Below, in pieces: positions 8,444-18,147 of a stretch of 64,000 nt of DNA. The notes beneath the pieces were generated by a model that saw nothing but the letters and a program-made list of their open reading frames with translations, ran no database searches and had not been told where the DNA came from. Position 1 is the first letter of the stretch; every line of letters starts with the position of its first letter. The stretch comes from Bacillus swezeyi (GTDB lineage: Bacteria; Bacillota; Bacilli; Bacillales; Bacillaceae): contig NZ_MRBK01000007.1 of assembly GCF_001969815.1 (NCBI RefSeq), forward strand, positions 1 to 64,000. The letters run 5' to 3'. The translations under genes were made by a program, and so were the position numbers.

Positions 8444-9856
8444 ATGGAAGAAATTTTAAGCGAAATCATCAACGTCCCGAGCGGTTTTATTTGGACTTAT
8501 TTAGTCTATATATTAATAGGTATAGGCCTGTACTTTACTTTTAAATTGAGATTTGTCCAATTTCGTTATTTTATTGAGATGTTTAGAATCGTCGGTCAAA
8601 AGGAAGAGAAAGGTAAAGGCGTATCGTCTTTGCAGGCTTTCTTTATTTCCGCTGCTTCACGGGTAGGAACGGGAAACCTGACCGGTGTGGCGCTGGCCGT
8701 TGCAACCGGAGGACCCGGAGCGGTCTTTTGGATGTGGGTCGTTGCTCTTGTCGGGATGGCCTCAAGCTTTGTCGAGAGTACATTGGCACAAGTCTACAAA
8801 GTAAAGGACGGCGACCATTTTCGCGGCGGCCCGGCTTATTACATGGAAAAAGCGCTTGGCGCCAGATGGATGGGCATCATCTTTGCCGTTTTAATTACGA
8901 TTACATTCGGTTTGATCTTTAATGCGGTACAAGCCAATACGATTGTCGGTTCTATGCAGGGGGCTTTCAATCTTGATCAAACAACAGTAGGAATCGTTTT
9001 AGCGGTATTAACCGGATTTATCATTTTCGGCGGCTTAAGACGGGTTGTGACGGTAACGCAATTGATCGTTCCTGTCATGGCAATCATTTATCTTGCTCTT
9101 GCTCTATATGTCGTATTGACGAATATTTCGCAGGTGCCGGCTGTTTTTTCAATGATTGTTAAAGATGCGTTTGGCTTTGAGCAGATCGCAGGGGGGACAT
9201 TGGGATCGATCATTATTATCGGTGCGAAGCGCGGTTTGTTTTCAAATGAAGCCGGAATGGGAAGCGCGCCGAACGCAGCGGCGACGGCGAATGTGTCTCA
9301 CCCGGCCAAACAGGGCTTTATACAGACGCTCGGCGTATTCTTTGATACAATGGTGATCTGCAGTGCGACAGCCTTTATGATTCTTTTGTTCAATTTAACG
9401 CCAGGAAAAGAGCTTGACGGCATTCAGATTACACAAGCGGCTATGCAGCATCATGTCGGAAACTGGGCGCCTGGATTTGTCGCTGTGGCGATTTTTCTGT
9501 TCGCTTTCAGCTCAATCGTCGGAAACTACTATTATGGTGAAACCAATATTGAATTTATTAAAAAAAGCAAAACGGCGCTTGCTGTTTATCGGACAGCCGT
9601 TGTCGCCATGGTGATTTTCGGATCTGTATCCGGTTTTCAGCTCGTATGGGACATGGCCGATTTGTTCATGGGATTAATGGCGATTATTAACCTGATTGCG
9701 ATTCTGCTCCTTTCAGGAATCGCCGCGAAAGTGCTGAAAGATTATGCGGTTCAGCGCAAAGAAGGGAAGAACCCGGTCTTTAAGGCCAGCTCCATTCAAG
9801 GTCTGAAAAATACAGAGGCTTGGGGAGATGAAAAGGAAACATTGCAGTCGAAATAA
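8444..9856 (+). CDS. alsT: Alanine/glycine/glutamine:cation symporter (AGCS family)
   Basis: This 470-aa integral membrane carrier is of the AgcS family (AlsT/DagA), which takes up small neutral amino acids with Na+ or H+. In Bacillus, AlsT has been linked to glutamine. Diagnostic segments are RVGTGNLTGVALAVATGGPG (early), FRGGPAYYMEKALG, the family signature FSNEAGMGSAPNAAAT and a late SSIVGNYYYGE. About ten membrane segments are seen. ATG at 8444 is chosen over an in-frame TTG at 8426 because AGGAGG (8433-8438) has proper spacing to 8444. The gene is monocistronic, with a nitrogen-type operator upstream and a terminator 7 bp downstream. Confidence 0.9.
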   Translation: MEEILSEIINVPSGFIWTYLVYILIGIGLYFTFKLRFVQFRYFIEMFRIVGQKEEKGKGVSSLQAFFISAASRVGTGNLTGVALAVATGGPGAVFWMWVVALVGMASSFVESTLAQVYKVKDGDHFRGGPAYYMEKALGARWMGIIFAVLITITFGLIFNAVQANTIVGSMQGAFNLDQTTVGIVLAVLTGFIIFGGLRRVVTVTQLIVPVMAIIYLALALYVVLTNISQVPAVFSMIVKDAFGFEQIAGGTLGSIIIIGAKRGLFSNEAGMGSAPNAAATANVSHPAKQGFIQTLGVFFDTMVICSATAFMILLFNLTPGKELDGIQITQAAMQHHVGNWAPGFVAVAIFLFAFSSIVGNYYYGETNIEFIKKSKTALAVYRTAVVAMVIFGSVSGFQLVWDMADLFMGLMAIINLIAILLLSGIAAKVLKDYAVQRKEGKNPVFKASSIQGLKNTEAWGDEKETLQSK

Positions 9857-9862
9857 AGCATA

Positions 9863-9896
9863 GAAAAAGGCGTCCTTTTGATGACGCCTTTTTTTT
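9863..9896. terminator. Bidirectional terminator between alsT and the small Pro-rich gene
   Basis: GGCGTC (9869-9874) pairs with GACGCC (9883-9888), and the A-run before and T-run after make it usable from both strands. It overlaps the stop of the minus-strand gene at 9895. Confidence 0.85.
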
Positions 9897-10236
9897 ATTG
9901 ACAGCTGAAAGAAGTGATTTCGTTCAAGTCAATGCCGAAGTAGACCCAGCGGTACTGGCGCGGCCTCCAGCGATAGCCTGCGATTGAACGACGCCCGACA
10001 AAAACCGGATAGAACCAGAAACGCCTGCCGTTTCTTAACCTGATGTACGTATATTTAAACAAACATCTTCTGATTCCTCCCGGGTCAACCGCATAAATCG
10101 AAACGCCGTCATCTTGAGGAAACTGGCTTGGGGGAGGGGGCAAGATCTGCTGCTGTCCTCCCGCTCCAGGAGGCGGTCCGGGCGGGAACTGCTGGCGATC
10201 CGGATCATATATACCAAAATAATCGTATGGATACAA
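9895..10236 (-). CDS. 113-aa proline-rich Tyr/Arg-rich protein, unknown
   Basis: The N-terminal half (about residues 1-45) is acidic and rich in Pro, Gln and Gly (PPGPPPGAGG, PPPPSQF). The second half (46-113) is rich in Arg, Tyr and Trp, with RLRNGRRFWFYPVFVGRRS and ends FSCQ. There is no membrane segment. The start is TTG at 10236, with AAAGGAG eight bases upstream and no better start nearby. The composition resembles small spore-coat or spore-associated Bacillus proteins, but I cannot name the family. It is monocistronic, convergent with alsT. Confidence 0.65.
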   Translation of the reverse strand: MYPYDYFGIYDPDRQQFPPGPPPGAGGQQQILPPPPSQFPQDDGVSIYAVDPGGIRRCLFKYTYIRLRNGRRFWFYPVFVGRRSIAGYRWRPRQYRWVYFGIDLNEITSFSCQ

Positions 10237-10310
10237 TAAAAACGCTCCTTTCTGATCGTTTGCTTTATCGTATGATTTACGGAGAAGATGGTAGCTTGCC
10301 TATAGAGAAA

Positions 10311-10340
10311 AAAATCCCTAAAGCCAAGACAGCTTTAGGG
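10311..10340 (-). terminator. Terminator of the narGHJI operon
   Basis: CCCTAAAGC (10316-10324) pairs with GCTTTAGGG (10332-10340). On the minus strand it is followed by ATTTTTTT. It lies 7 bp after the narI stop. Confidence 0.9.
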
Positions 10341-10346
10341 AGAAGA

Positions 10347-11033
10347 TTAAATGCTTTTGCGGGGCGCCCGCTTCCGATAAATGACATAGCTTCTTGTCAA
10401 ATATTTGAGCGGCATGCTGAAGACATGGACAAGCCGTGTAAACGGCCAGACGATGAATATCACATAGCCCATGACGATGTGAACTTTAAACCAGAGGGGC
10501 ACGCTCGCCATAAGGGAAGCATCCGGTTTGAACAGGAAGATGTTGCGGAACCACGGTCCGATCGTTGTCCGGTAGTCGAATCCCTTTGAATCGATGTTTA
10601 AAAAAGTGGCTGCAAGACCCGTTATCATCATGAACAATAAGGCCGCTAACGTGACAAGGTCGCTGACAGAGCTCGTTTTTCGGATTCGTTTGTCTGCTAC
10701 TCTCCGGTAAGCGAGAATGATGAGTCCTGTCAGTGAGGCAATCCCCGCAGGAAGACCGAAGCCTATGGCGACTTTATGATAGACATGCTCTGAGACGCCG
10801 ATTGCCTGATAAAAGCTTTCCGGTATTAAAATCCCCATCACGTGTCCGCCGATGACAAAAAAGATTCCCCAATGAAAGAGGCTGCTGCCAAGCGCCAGTT
10901 TCTTCTTTTCGAGCATTTCGCTTGATTTGGCTGTCCAGCCAAACTGATCATGGTGATAGCGGTAAATATGCCCCCCGATAAAAATCGTGATGACGATGTA
11001 GGGGAGAATCACCCATAGGATTTGTTCGCTCAT
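10347..11033 (-). CDS. narI: Respiratory nitrate reductase gamma subunit (cytochrome b)
   Basis: This 228-aa membrane subunit oxidises menaquinol and passes electrons through two b-type hemes to NarH. About five hydrophobic helices are visible. Conserved His regions for heme ligation are seen early (FVIGGHVMGILIP) and late (FKVHIVMGYVIFIVWPFTR). The length matches B. subtilis NarI (about 223). Its ATG overlaps the narJ stop by 4 bp (ATGA), so translation is coupled. It is the last gene of narGHJI. Confidence 0.95.
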   Translation of the reverse strand: MSEQILWVILPYIVITIFIGGHIYRYHHDQFGWTAKSSEMLEKKKLALGSSLFHWGIFFVIGGHVMGILIPESFYQAIGVSEHVYHKVAIGFGLPAGIASLTGLIILAYRRVADKRIRKTSSVSDLVTLAALLFMMITGLAATFLNIDSKGFDYRTTIGPWFRNIFLFKPDASLMASVPLWFKVHIVMGYVIFIVWPFTRLVHVFSMPLKYLTRSYVIYRKRAPRKSI

Positions 11034-11572
11034 GGCTGTACAGTCCTTTCAACACCGATTTCTTCCAATCCAATGAATAATCCGTCCAATACCCTTGTAT
11101 AAATGCTATTATTTTCAAGAAGCTGTAATTTCAGCTCCTCCAGATTCGCTCTATATTTCTGAAAGACAGCCGCTGCCTGTTCATGGTCAGCCACTGCCGC
11201 GAATTCGAGCATGAGCGGCAGGTAATCGGGAAGCTCCTTGTCTGTCGGCTCAAAACCCGATTGCTGATAAAGGTCTTTCAGCTGCAATAATTCGATTCCG
11301 CGCTCCCGCTGTTCACCGGAGTTGAAGTAGGTGACATATAGATTCGTTTTTTTGCCGAAATCAAACGTGTATACATATGTTTCTATCAATTCTTCCGGAG
11401 AATAGGCAGCCGAGTCTTTCATAAATGCGAGCAAATGCTCCTTCAATGGCTGATGCTGAATGTGACTGATGATGTCTTGCCATTCAGAAAATTCTCCTCT
11501 CCAATCTTCATCAGGATAGGAGAGGAGGTAGGAAAGAGCGGCGAAAACGGCTTGTTTATCTGTTGCATCCAT
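11030..11572 (-). CDS. narJ: Nitrate reductase molybdenum cofactor assembly chaperone
   Basis: This 180-aa cytoplasmic chaperone of the NarJ/TorD family is needed to insert the Mo cofactor and assemble NarGH; it is not part of the final enzyme. The sequence is mostly helical and acidic, with the typical LSYLLSYPDEDW opening and the ETYVYTFDF segment. It starts 16 bp after narH and overlaps narI by 4 bp. The length agrees with B. subtilis NarJ (about 184). Confidence 0.93.
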   Translation of the reverse strand: MDATDKQAVFAALSYLLSYPDEDWRGEFSEWQDIISHIQHQPLKEHLLAFMKDSAAYSPEELIETYVYTFDFGKKTNLYVTYFNSGEQRERGIELLQLKDLYQQSGFEPTDKELPDYLPLMLEFAAVADHEQAAAVFQKYRANLEELKLQLLENNSIYTRVLDGLFIGLEEIGVERTVQP

Positions 11573-11588
11573 TGTGCTTCACTCCAGT

Positions 11589-13058
11589 TTATAGGTTTTG
11601 ACAAGAGCCGGGTCCTCCGGCAAATGATAACCCGCAGCTTCCTTGTTCCATATATAAATCTGCTACTTCTTCGCGATGGGCGTTTGGAATAACGAAGCGG
11701 TCATCATATTTTGCGATTGCCAGCAGACGGTACATGTCTTCAATCTGCTTCTCGGTTAAGCCTGTATTTGCAATGAGATCAGGATCCACCGATTTATTCG
11801 TCTGGTTTGCCCTCATATACATGCGCATCACAGACATTTTCTTTAATGTGGTTTTAATATGGTGTGTATCTCCTGCTGTCAGCAGATTCGCCAAATATTC
11901 AATCGGAATCCGCATTTGATCAATGGCAGGGAAGATATCTTCCGCCGATTGAGCCGTTCCTTTTCCTTCAAACATGTTCATAATCGGGCTGAGCGGCGGA
12001 ATATACCATACCATCGGCAAAGTCCGGTATTCCGGGTGAAGGGGCAGGGCGATCTTCCAATCGATGATCATTTTGTAGATCGGTGATTTTTGCGCTGCTT
12101 CAATCCACTCTGCCGGAATGCCTTGCGCTTTGGCTTCTTCTGCGACAAGGGGATCATTTGGATCAAGGAAAATCTCCAGCTGTGAGTGATACAAATCTTT
12201 TTCATTTTCCACTGATGCCGCTTCCTCCACTTTATCGGCATCATAAAGCATGACACCGAGATAGCGGATTCGGCCGACACATGTCTCAGAACAGATTGTC
12301 GGCAGCCCGGCCTCTAAACGAGGGAAGCATAATGTGCATTTTTCCGCTTTATTTGTCTGCCAATTGAAATACACTTTTTTATAGGGGCAGGATGAAACAC
12401 AGTGTCTCCATGAGCGGCATGCATTCTGGTCAACCAGTACGATCCCGTCTTCTTCGCGTTTATACATCGCTCCTGATGGACAGGAAGAGACACATGACGG
12501 ATTGATGCAGTGTTCACAGATACGCGGAAGGTACATCATAAAAACGTCTTCGAATTCGGTCTTAATCGATTCTTCCATTTTTTTGACGTTCGGATCTTCA
12601 AGTCCTGTAATATGCCCCCCGGCAAGGTCGTCTTCCCAGTTCGGGCCCCATTCAAGGTTCATGAAGTCTCCCGTAATGGAAGACTTCGGCCTTGCAACAG
12701 GCTGGTGCTTTTTCTCAGGGCTGTTTGTCAGCGTTTCATAATCATAGTTCCAAGGTTCATAATAGTCATCTATCGTCGGCTGATAGGGGTTGTAAAATAG
12801 ATTCATGAGCCGGGTTGCTTTGGCGCCTGATTTCAGCTGCAGCTTGCCTTTTTTAAGCTCCCAGCCGCCTCTGTATTTATCTTGGTCCTCCCATTGTTTA
12901 GGGTAGCCGATGCCCGGTTTTGTTTCGACATTGTTAAAGTACATATATTCTGCACCGGCCCGGTTTGTCCAAGTGTTTTTGCATGTGACGCTGCAAGTAT
13001 GGCAGCCGATGCATTTGTCAAGGTTCATCACCATCCCGATCTGCGCTTTAATCTTCAA
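11589..13058 (-). CDS. narH: Respiratory nitrate reductase beta subunit (Fe-S)
   Basis: This 489-aa electron-transfer subunit carries four Fe-S clusters between NarI and NarG at the inner face of the membrane. All four Cys groups are visible: CIGCHTCSVTC at residues 16-26, CEHCINPSCVSSC, CRSWRHCVSSCPYKK (Trp in the second position, as expected for the 3Fe-4S cluster) and CTLCFPRL...CSETC. The start overlaps the narG stop by 11 bp, so it should be translationally coupled. The length equals the B. subtilis protein as I remember it (about 487). Confidence 0.97.
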   Translation of the reverse strand: MKIKAQIGMVMNLDKCIGCHTCSVTCKNTWTNRAGAEYMYFNNVETKPGIGYPKQWEDQDKYRGGWELKKGKLQLKSGAKATRLMNLFYNPYQPTIDDYYEPWNYDYETLTNSPEKKHQPVARPKSSITGDFMNLEWGPNWEDDLAGGHITGLEDPNVKKMEESIKTEFEDVFMMYLPRICEHCINPSCVSSCPSGAMYKREEDGIVLVDQNACRSWRHCVSSCPYKKVYFNWQTNKAEKCTLCFPRLEAGLPTICSETCVGRIRYLGVMLYDADKVEEAASVENEKDLYHSQLEIFLDPNDPLVAEEAKAQGIPAEWIEAAQKSPIYKMIIDWKIALPLHPEYRTLPMVWYIPPLSPIMNMFEGKGTAQSAEDIFPAIDQMRIPIEYLANLLTAGDTHHIKTTLKKMSVMRMYMRANQTNKSVDPDLIANTGLTEKQIEDMYRLLAIAKYDDRFVIPNAHREEVADLYMEQGSCGLSFAGGPGSCQNL

Positions 13059-16000
13059 GCCAATCGACCTCCTTCAATTTTCTGATCACGACATTGAGGT
13101 CGCGCTGATTTCCTGTCGGCCCGTAATAGTTGAAGCCGTAGCTGAGCTGTCCATAGCCGCCGATCATTTGCGTCGGTTTGACATGGATGCGGGTCGGGCT
13201 GTTATGAGTGCCGCCGCGGTTGTTTGTCAGCTTTGTGCCGGGAACGTTGATATGCCGGTCCTGGGCATGGTGCATAAATGCCATTCCTTGCGGGATCCGG
13301 TGTGATACGACGGCTCTTGCGACAACGACACCGTTTCGGTTGAAGCATTCAATCCAGTCGTTATCTTTAATGTCGGTTTCCTCTGCATCGTCTTTGTTCA
13401 TCCAAACTGTCGGTCCGCCTCTGAAAAGGGTGAGCATCGGCAGGGAATCAAAGTACATGCTGTGCACCGACCATTTATTATGCGGTGTTAAATAGTTCAA
13501 GACGATTTCTTTTCCTTCTTGCTCAGGACGTTTATTCGAGAAAGGGCGGTGAATCAGAATCGGTTTGAATGTCGCCATATTTTCGCCGAATTCGGTCATC
13601 ATTTCATGGTCGAGATAATAAGACTGCCGGCCTGTCAGTGTTCTCCACGGAATCAGCTTTTCAACATTTGTCGTAAATGGAGAATAGCGTCTGCCGCCTT
13701 TTTCGGAACCGCTGAAAGCAGGGGAGGTGATCACAGTTTTCGGCTGGGCCGATATTTGTTCAAATGTGAAATGTTCCTCTTCACGTTCTTCAGCTAAGTC
13801 TTTCAATTCAAGATTCGTGATTTTCTCAAGTGATTCCCACGCTTTGACCGCTACTTTACCATTTGAAGTAGAAGAGAGGCTCAAGACCGCTTCCGCCGCT
13901 TGTTTTGCATCGTTGATGACAGGGCAGCCTTTCGCAATCGTGTCTTCTGTTACGACTCCGAGCGTTTTTTTAAGGGCGTTGTATTCCGCTTCAACAGACC
14001 AGTTCATTCCTTTTGTGCCAAAAGGCTGTTTGACTACATTTGGCCCGAGAGCTGTCATCTTATTGAAAACTTGCTTGTAATCTCGTTCAACAACATGGAT
14101 CTGCGGCATTGTTTTGCCCGGAACGGCAGGACAGTCGCCTTTGCTCCAATCTTTGATTTTCCCCAAAGGCTGTGCCAGTTCCTGAGGCGTATCATGAAGC
14201 AGGGGAGTGGCAACCGCTTCTTTTATCGGTTCCATGTCAACTTCTTCAGCCAAAGTGGAAACCGCTTTTGCCAATGCTTTAAAGATGTCCCAATCAGATT
14301 TAGACTCCCATGGCGCAGATATCGCCGGGTTAAACGGGTGAATGAACGGATGCATATCTGTGCTGCTGAGATCGTGTTTTTCATACCAGGTTGCCGCAGG
14401 CAGCACAATGTCGGAATACAGTGCGGTACCGGCCATCCGGAAATCAAGATTGATCAATAAGTCGAGTTTTCCTTCCGGCGCTTTGTCGCGCCATTTGATT
14501 TCTTCCGGACGGATGCTGTCATCGTCTTCATTCATCAGCCCGTTCGTTGTGCCGAGCAAATGCTTTAGAAAATATTCGTGGCCTTTTCCCGAGCTTGAGA
14601 TCAAGTTGGCTCTCCAGACAAACAGATTTCTCGGGAAGTTCTTTTCATTGTCAGGATCTTCAATCGCAAATTGAAGCTTTTTCTCCTCCAGCTGTTTCGC
14701 GATGTAAGTCCCGACTTCTTTGACATTCTCGGCGCCTGCCTGTTCTGCTTCTTTGTACAGGTCAATTCCGTTTTTTTCGAAAGTCGGATAGGAAGGAAGC
14801 CAGCCGAGTCTCGCCGCCAATACATTATAATCAGCATGGTGCTTGTAGCGGGACGTTTCCGCGATTGGAGAAGCGAGTCCGCTGATCTCCTGGTCCTCGT
14901 AGCGCCACTGGTCGGTGGCGAAATAGAAGAATGATGTTCCGTTTTGTAATTTGGCCGGTCCGCCCCAGTCTTTGGCCATGGCGATCGTCTGCCATCCTTC
15001 GGCAGGGCGGAGCTTTTCCTGGCCGACATAGTGAGCCCAGCCGCCTCCATTAACGCCTTGTGCGCCGACGAGAAGAACGAGATTCAATACAGCCCGGTAA
15101 ATGGTATCGGAATTAAACCAATGGTTAATACCGGCGCCGACGATGATCATTGAGCGTCCATCTGTATCAATCGCATTTTGCGCAAACTCTCTCGCTATTT
15201 TGATGACCATCTCGCGCTTGATTCCTGTAATCGGTTCCTGCCAAGCCGGTGTAAACGGTACAGGGTCCTCAAAGGATTTGGCGGCCTGTCCGCCGATTCC
15301 GCGGTTGACGCCATAGTTGGCGAGAATCATGTCAAATACGGTTGAAACGAAGACTTCTTCGCCGTTCAGCTCGATTTTTTTAATCGGAAGGGGCCTTTCA
15401 AGCACTTTGTTCCCATCATGTGAGAAATAAGGAATTTTGACCGTGCCGATCATATCTTCATTGCCCAGCATGGAAAGACGAGGCGAGATCGGCTTTTCTG
15501 TTTCTTCATCGATCATGCGCAAATTCCATTTTCCCTTGCCGTCCCAGCGGGAGCCCATGGTCCCTTGCGGTATCGCAAAGCCATCTGTGTCTTCATCCCA
15601 GACGGCCGGTTTCCACTCATCATGTTCTGTAGCGCGGCCGATATCTTTCGCATGCAGAAAACGGCCGGTGGTGAATTGTCCGCCTTCTTGCTTCAATGTC
15701 ACCAAAAACGGGAAATCTGTGTATTGTTTTGCATAATCAAAAAAGCGCTCTGTCTTTTGATTGACATAAAATTCTTGAAGAATGACATGGCCCATGGCCA
15801 TCGCAAGTGCGCCGTCCGTTCCTTGTCTGATGCTCAGCCAGTCATCAGAGAACTTGGAGGATTCAGCAAAATCAGGGCTGATCGAAATAACCTTTGCCCC
15901 TTTATAACGGGCTTCCGCCAAAAAGTGGGCATCAGGCGTCCTTGTCAGCGGCACATTTGAACCCCATGTCATAATGTAGCCGGAATTGTACCAGTCACTG

Positions 16001-16734
16001 CTTTCCGGAACATCAGTTTGATCTCCCCAAATTTGCGGTGATGCAGGAGGAAGATCGGCATACCAGTCATAGAAGCTGAGCATCGGCCCGCCGATCAGCG
16101 ACATAAAGCGAGAGCCTGCCGCATGGCTGAGCATTGACATAGCAGGAATCGGCGAGAAGCCGACATTGCGGTCAGGTCCGTATTTTGTGACGGTATACAG
16201 AAGGGAGGCGGAGATCAGTTTTAATACTTCGCTCCATTCAGCACGGACAAATCCGCCTTTTCCGCGCGCCTGTTTATAGGCTTTTGCTTTTTCAGGATTT
16301 TCGACAATCGATTTCCAAGCTTCCAAAGGGTTTTTGCTTGTCTTTAGCGCCTCGCGCCACATTTGGATCAGCACGCCGCGGACATATGGATATTTGACAC
16401 GGAGCGGGCTGTAAATATACCAGGAAAAGCTGGCTCCGCGCGGACAGCCGCGGGGCTCAAAGTCAGGCATATCAGGACCTGTTGAAGGGTAGTCAAGGCG
16501 CTGTCCTTCCCAAGTGACGATCCCGTTTTTGACGTAGATATTCCAGCTGCAAGACCCGGTACAGTTCACCCCGTGAGTTGAACGGATCACTTTATCATGT
16601 TGCCATCTATTTCTGTATACGTTTTCCCAATCCCGGTCTTCATAAGTGGTTTGGCTGTGTTGGTTAGAATGATGTTCAATAGGAGAGAAATAGTTTAATC
16701 TCCTGAAAATCGGACTCGTGTTCTTTTTTTTCAT
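13048..16734 (-). CDS. narG: Respiratory nitrate reductase alpha subunit (Mo-bisMGD)
   Basis: This 1228-aa catalytic subunit reduces nitrate to nitrite at a Mo-bis-molybdopterin guanine dinucleotide centre in anaerobic respiration. The N-terminal Fe-S ligands are His54, Cys58 and Cys62 in HGVNCTGSCSWN, plus the Cys of EPRGCPRG. The Mo-ligand Asp lies in the SFYDWYADLP segment (about residues 215-225). There is no twin-Arg signal, as for cytoplasmic-facing NarG. The start is placed at 16734, where MKKKNTSPIFRRLNYF begins as in B. subtilis and AAAGGAG precedes it. A longer in-frame reading to 16812 runs through the promoter and Fnr box and is not used. Confidence 0.97.
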   Translation of the reverse strand: MKKKNTSPIFRRLNYFSPIEHHSNQHSQTTYEDRDWENVYRNRWQHDKVIRSTHGVNCTGSCSWNIYVKNGIVTWEGQRLDYPSTGPDMPDFEPRGCPRGASFSWYIYSPLRVKYPYVRGVLIQMWREALKTSKNPLEAWKSIVENPEKAKAYKQARGKGGFVRAEWSEVLKLISASLLYTVTKYGPDRNVGFSPIPAMSMLSHAAGSRFMSLIGGPMLSFYDWYADLPPASPQIWGDQTDVPESSDWYNSGYIMTWGSNVPLTRTPDAHFLAEARYKGAKVISISPDFAESSKFSDDWLSIRQGTDGALAMAMGHVILQEFYVNQKTERFFDYAKQYTDFPFLVTLKQEGGQFTTGRFLHAKDIGRATEHDEWKPAVWDEDTDGFAIPQGTMGSRWDGKGKWNLRMIDEETEKPISPRLSMLGNEDMIGTVKIPYFSHDGNKVLERPLPIKKIELNGEEVFVSTVFDMILANYGVNRGIGGQAAKSFEDPVPFTPAWQEPITGIKREMVIKIAREFAQNAIDTDGRSMIIVGAGINHWFNSDTIYRAVLNLVLLVGAQGVNGGGWAHYVGQEKLRPAEGWQTIAMAKDWGGPAKLQNGTSFFYFATDQWRYEDQEISGLASPIAETSRYKHHADYNVLAARLGWLPSYPTFEKNGIDLYKEAEQAGAENVKEVGTYIAKQLEEKKLQFAIEDPDNEKNFPRNLFVWRANLISSSGKGHEYFLKHLLGTTNGLMNEDDDSIRPEEIKWRDKAPEGKLDLLINLDFRMAGTALYSDIVLPAATWYEKHDLSSTDMHPFIHPFNPAISAPWESKSDWDIFKALAKAVSTLAEEVDMEPIKEAVATPLLHDTPQELAQPLGKIKDWSKGDCPAVPGKTMPQIHVVERDYKQVFNKMTALGPNVVKQPFGTKGMNWSVEAEYNALKKTLGVVTEDTIAKGCPVINDAKQAAEAVLSLSSTSNGKVAVKAWESLEKITNLELKDLAEEREEEHFTFEQISAQPKTVITSPAFSGSEKGGRRYSPFTTNVEKLIPWRTLTGRQSYYLDHEMMTEFGENMATFKPILIHRPFSNKRPEQEGKEIVLNYLTPHNKWSVHSMYFDSLPMLTLFRGGPTVWMNKDDAEETDIKDNDWIECFNRNGVVVARAVVSHRIPQGMAFMHHAQDRHINVPGTKLTNNRGGTHNSPTRIHVKPTQMIGGYGQLSYGFNYYGPTGNQRDLNVVIRKLKEVDWLED

Positions 16735-16770
16735 TGCTGTTTCACTCCTTTTGTCAATGCTGCTACCCTC

Positions 16771-16813
16771 ACTATATACGGAGGAGAAACGGGACCTTGT
16801 TAACTTTGTCACA
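16771..16813 (-). promoter_or_regulatory. Fnr-dependent narG promoter
   Basis: On the minus strand the box TGTGACAAAGTTAACA (16798-16813, one mismatch to TGTGA-N6-TCACA) is centred at 16805.5. The -10 TATAGT lies at 16771-16776. The inferred start near 16764 places the box at about -41.5, the class II activation position. Confidence 0.8.
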
Positions 16814-16856
16814 ATCCCGGCTTATTTCACTAATTTGTCACATTTTCGGGGAAGCG

Positions 16857-16896
16857 GATAAAAAAACAGCCTGCTCTTTTAAAAGAAAGCAGGCTG
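16857..16896 (-). terminator. Terminator of the DUF1858-DUF438 operon
   Basis: CAGCCTGCT (16867-16875) pairs with AGCAGGCTG (16888-16896), followed on the minus strand by a seven-base T-run. It separates this operon from narGHJI. Confidence 0.9.
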
Positions 16897-16905
16897 CCGC
16901 TCGTT

Positions 16906-18147
16906 TCATTCACTGGAATTTAAAATCCTTTTTTCCCCGGCAATCTCCTGGATCGGGGCGATATTCTGGGTGAATTCCAATGTGCCGATGTAATGGCTGT
17001 CTTCATCGCGCACAGCAAAGTAGCGGATGAAAACATATTTATCTTTGAACTTGATCCAAAAATCCTCGACATCTTTTTTGCCCGATTTAAAATCCTCGAG
17101 AAGTTTGTTGACGATATGAACGCTTGCCGGCGGATGGCAGTTTTGGACGGTGCGGCCGATCACGGCTTTTGTTCTCGCGAAAATCCGTTCTTTGCCGTGG
17201 GAGAAGTAGCGCACAACATCGTTTTCATCAATGAAGGTGATGTCAACGGGAAGATGATTCAGCATTTGTTCAAGCTGTGATACAGATAGAATTCCGGTAG
17301 GGAGCTTGATATATCCGTGAGCCGTCTCTTCATTTGTTTTGAGATGAAGGCGTTCCGGTTGCCAGACGGCTTCAGGCGCTGTCTGGCAATATCCGATTTC
17401 ATCGCTTTCAGCTGCTATTTTCAGCCACTCATCTTCAGTCAATGTGCGGAGGGCCATCGGCAGGAGAATATTCTCTTCCTTGTAGATCATCTCTGTGCCT
17501 TCCTTAATGATAAAGCCGAGCTCGCGAATGACTTCATCTTTTTTGTCAGGTGTGTAATCTTCTAATAAACGCTTGACTTCTTTGATGCTTTTGCGGATAA
17601 AATCGTCAACTGCCCACATCACCTGGCTGGGCCCTGTGATTCCGTACTTTTCCAAGTAGGGAAAGAGGAGATTCTCTTTTCTGCTGTAATGCTTGTCAAC
17701 ATCTGCAAGCAAATTTAAATCTCCGATTAGCTTAAGAATGTTTTCTGTATCGTCTTCCTTTACAAAGCGATCGAGATGAAGCTGAATTTTAAAGTTTAAA
17801 AGGAGATCAATCTCTTTATTTTCTTTTATGAACGTATGAACCGGGTGGCCGGGCTGCTGATCAGCTTCAGTTCGGTGAATGTCTTCAATCGAACCTTTGA
17901 AGACGGATGCATGAACAGTGCAAAGCTTTTGGATTTCTTCAGGTGTGATGCCCTCTTCCTGCATTAAAGCTTGTTCCAATTGGGCGATTTCCTCGGCATT
18001 GACAGAACCAAAACCTTGTTTGAAGCGCTTTTTTACCTCATCAAGAGATTTTCCTTTATGGAGGTCGATGATGATCTCTTTCAGCTGCTGTTTTCGTTCG
18101 TTTGACATGTCTTGATGTACTTCCCGATTGTTGATGAATTCGCTCAT
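16906..18147 (-). CDS. DUF438-hemerythrin-PAS protein
   Basis: This 413-aa cytoplasmic protein has a DUF438 region near the N-terminus (about residues 20-85, KQQLKEIIIDLHKG), a hemerythrin-like HHE four-helix region (about 100-255, with H...DKHYSRKENLLFPYLE and EENILLPM ligand motifs) and a C-terminal PAS-like domain (about 290-400, LPVDITFIDENDVVRYFSHGKERIF). The layout suggests a di-iron sensor or binder of O2 or NO, or a partner in Fe-S repair, but the activity is unknown. ATG 18147 is chosen because it overlaps the upstream stop (ATGA) and has AAAGGAG. Its Fnr-type promoter puts it in the anaerobic regulon. Confidence 0.82.
   Translation of the reverse strand: MSEFINNREVHQDMSNERKQQLKEIIIDLHKGKSLDEVKKRFKQGFGSVNAEEIAQLEQALMQEEGITPEEIQKLCTVHASVFKGSIEDIHRTEADQQPGHPVHTFIKENKEIDLLLNFKIQLHLDRFVKEDDTENILKLIGDLNLLADVDKHYSRKENLLFPYLEKYGITGPSQVMWAVDDFIRKSIKEVKRLLEDYTPDKKDEVIRELGFIIKEGTEMIYKEENILLPMALRTLTEDEWLKIAAESDEIGYCQTAPEAVWQPERLHLKTNEETAHGYIKLPTGILSVSQLEQMLNHLPVDITFIDENDVVRYFSHGKERIFARTKAVIGRTVQNCHPPASVHIVNKLLEDFKSGKKDVEDFWIKFKDKYVFIRYFAVRDEDSHYIGTLEFTQNIAPIQEIAGEKRILNSSE

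Noticed and set aside
10128-10589. 153-codon plus-strand frame across the Pro-rich gene and narI end
   Set aside because: It is antisense to a gene with family support and passes through the narI terminator hairpin.
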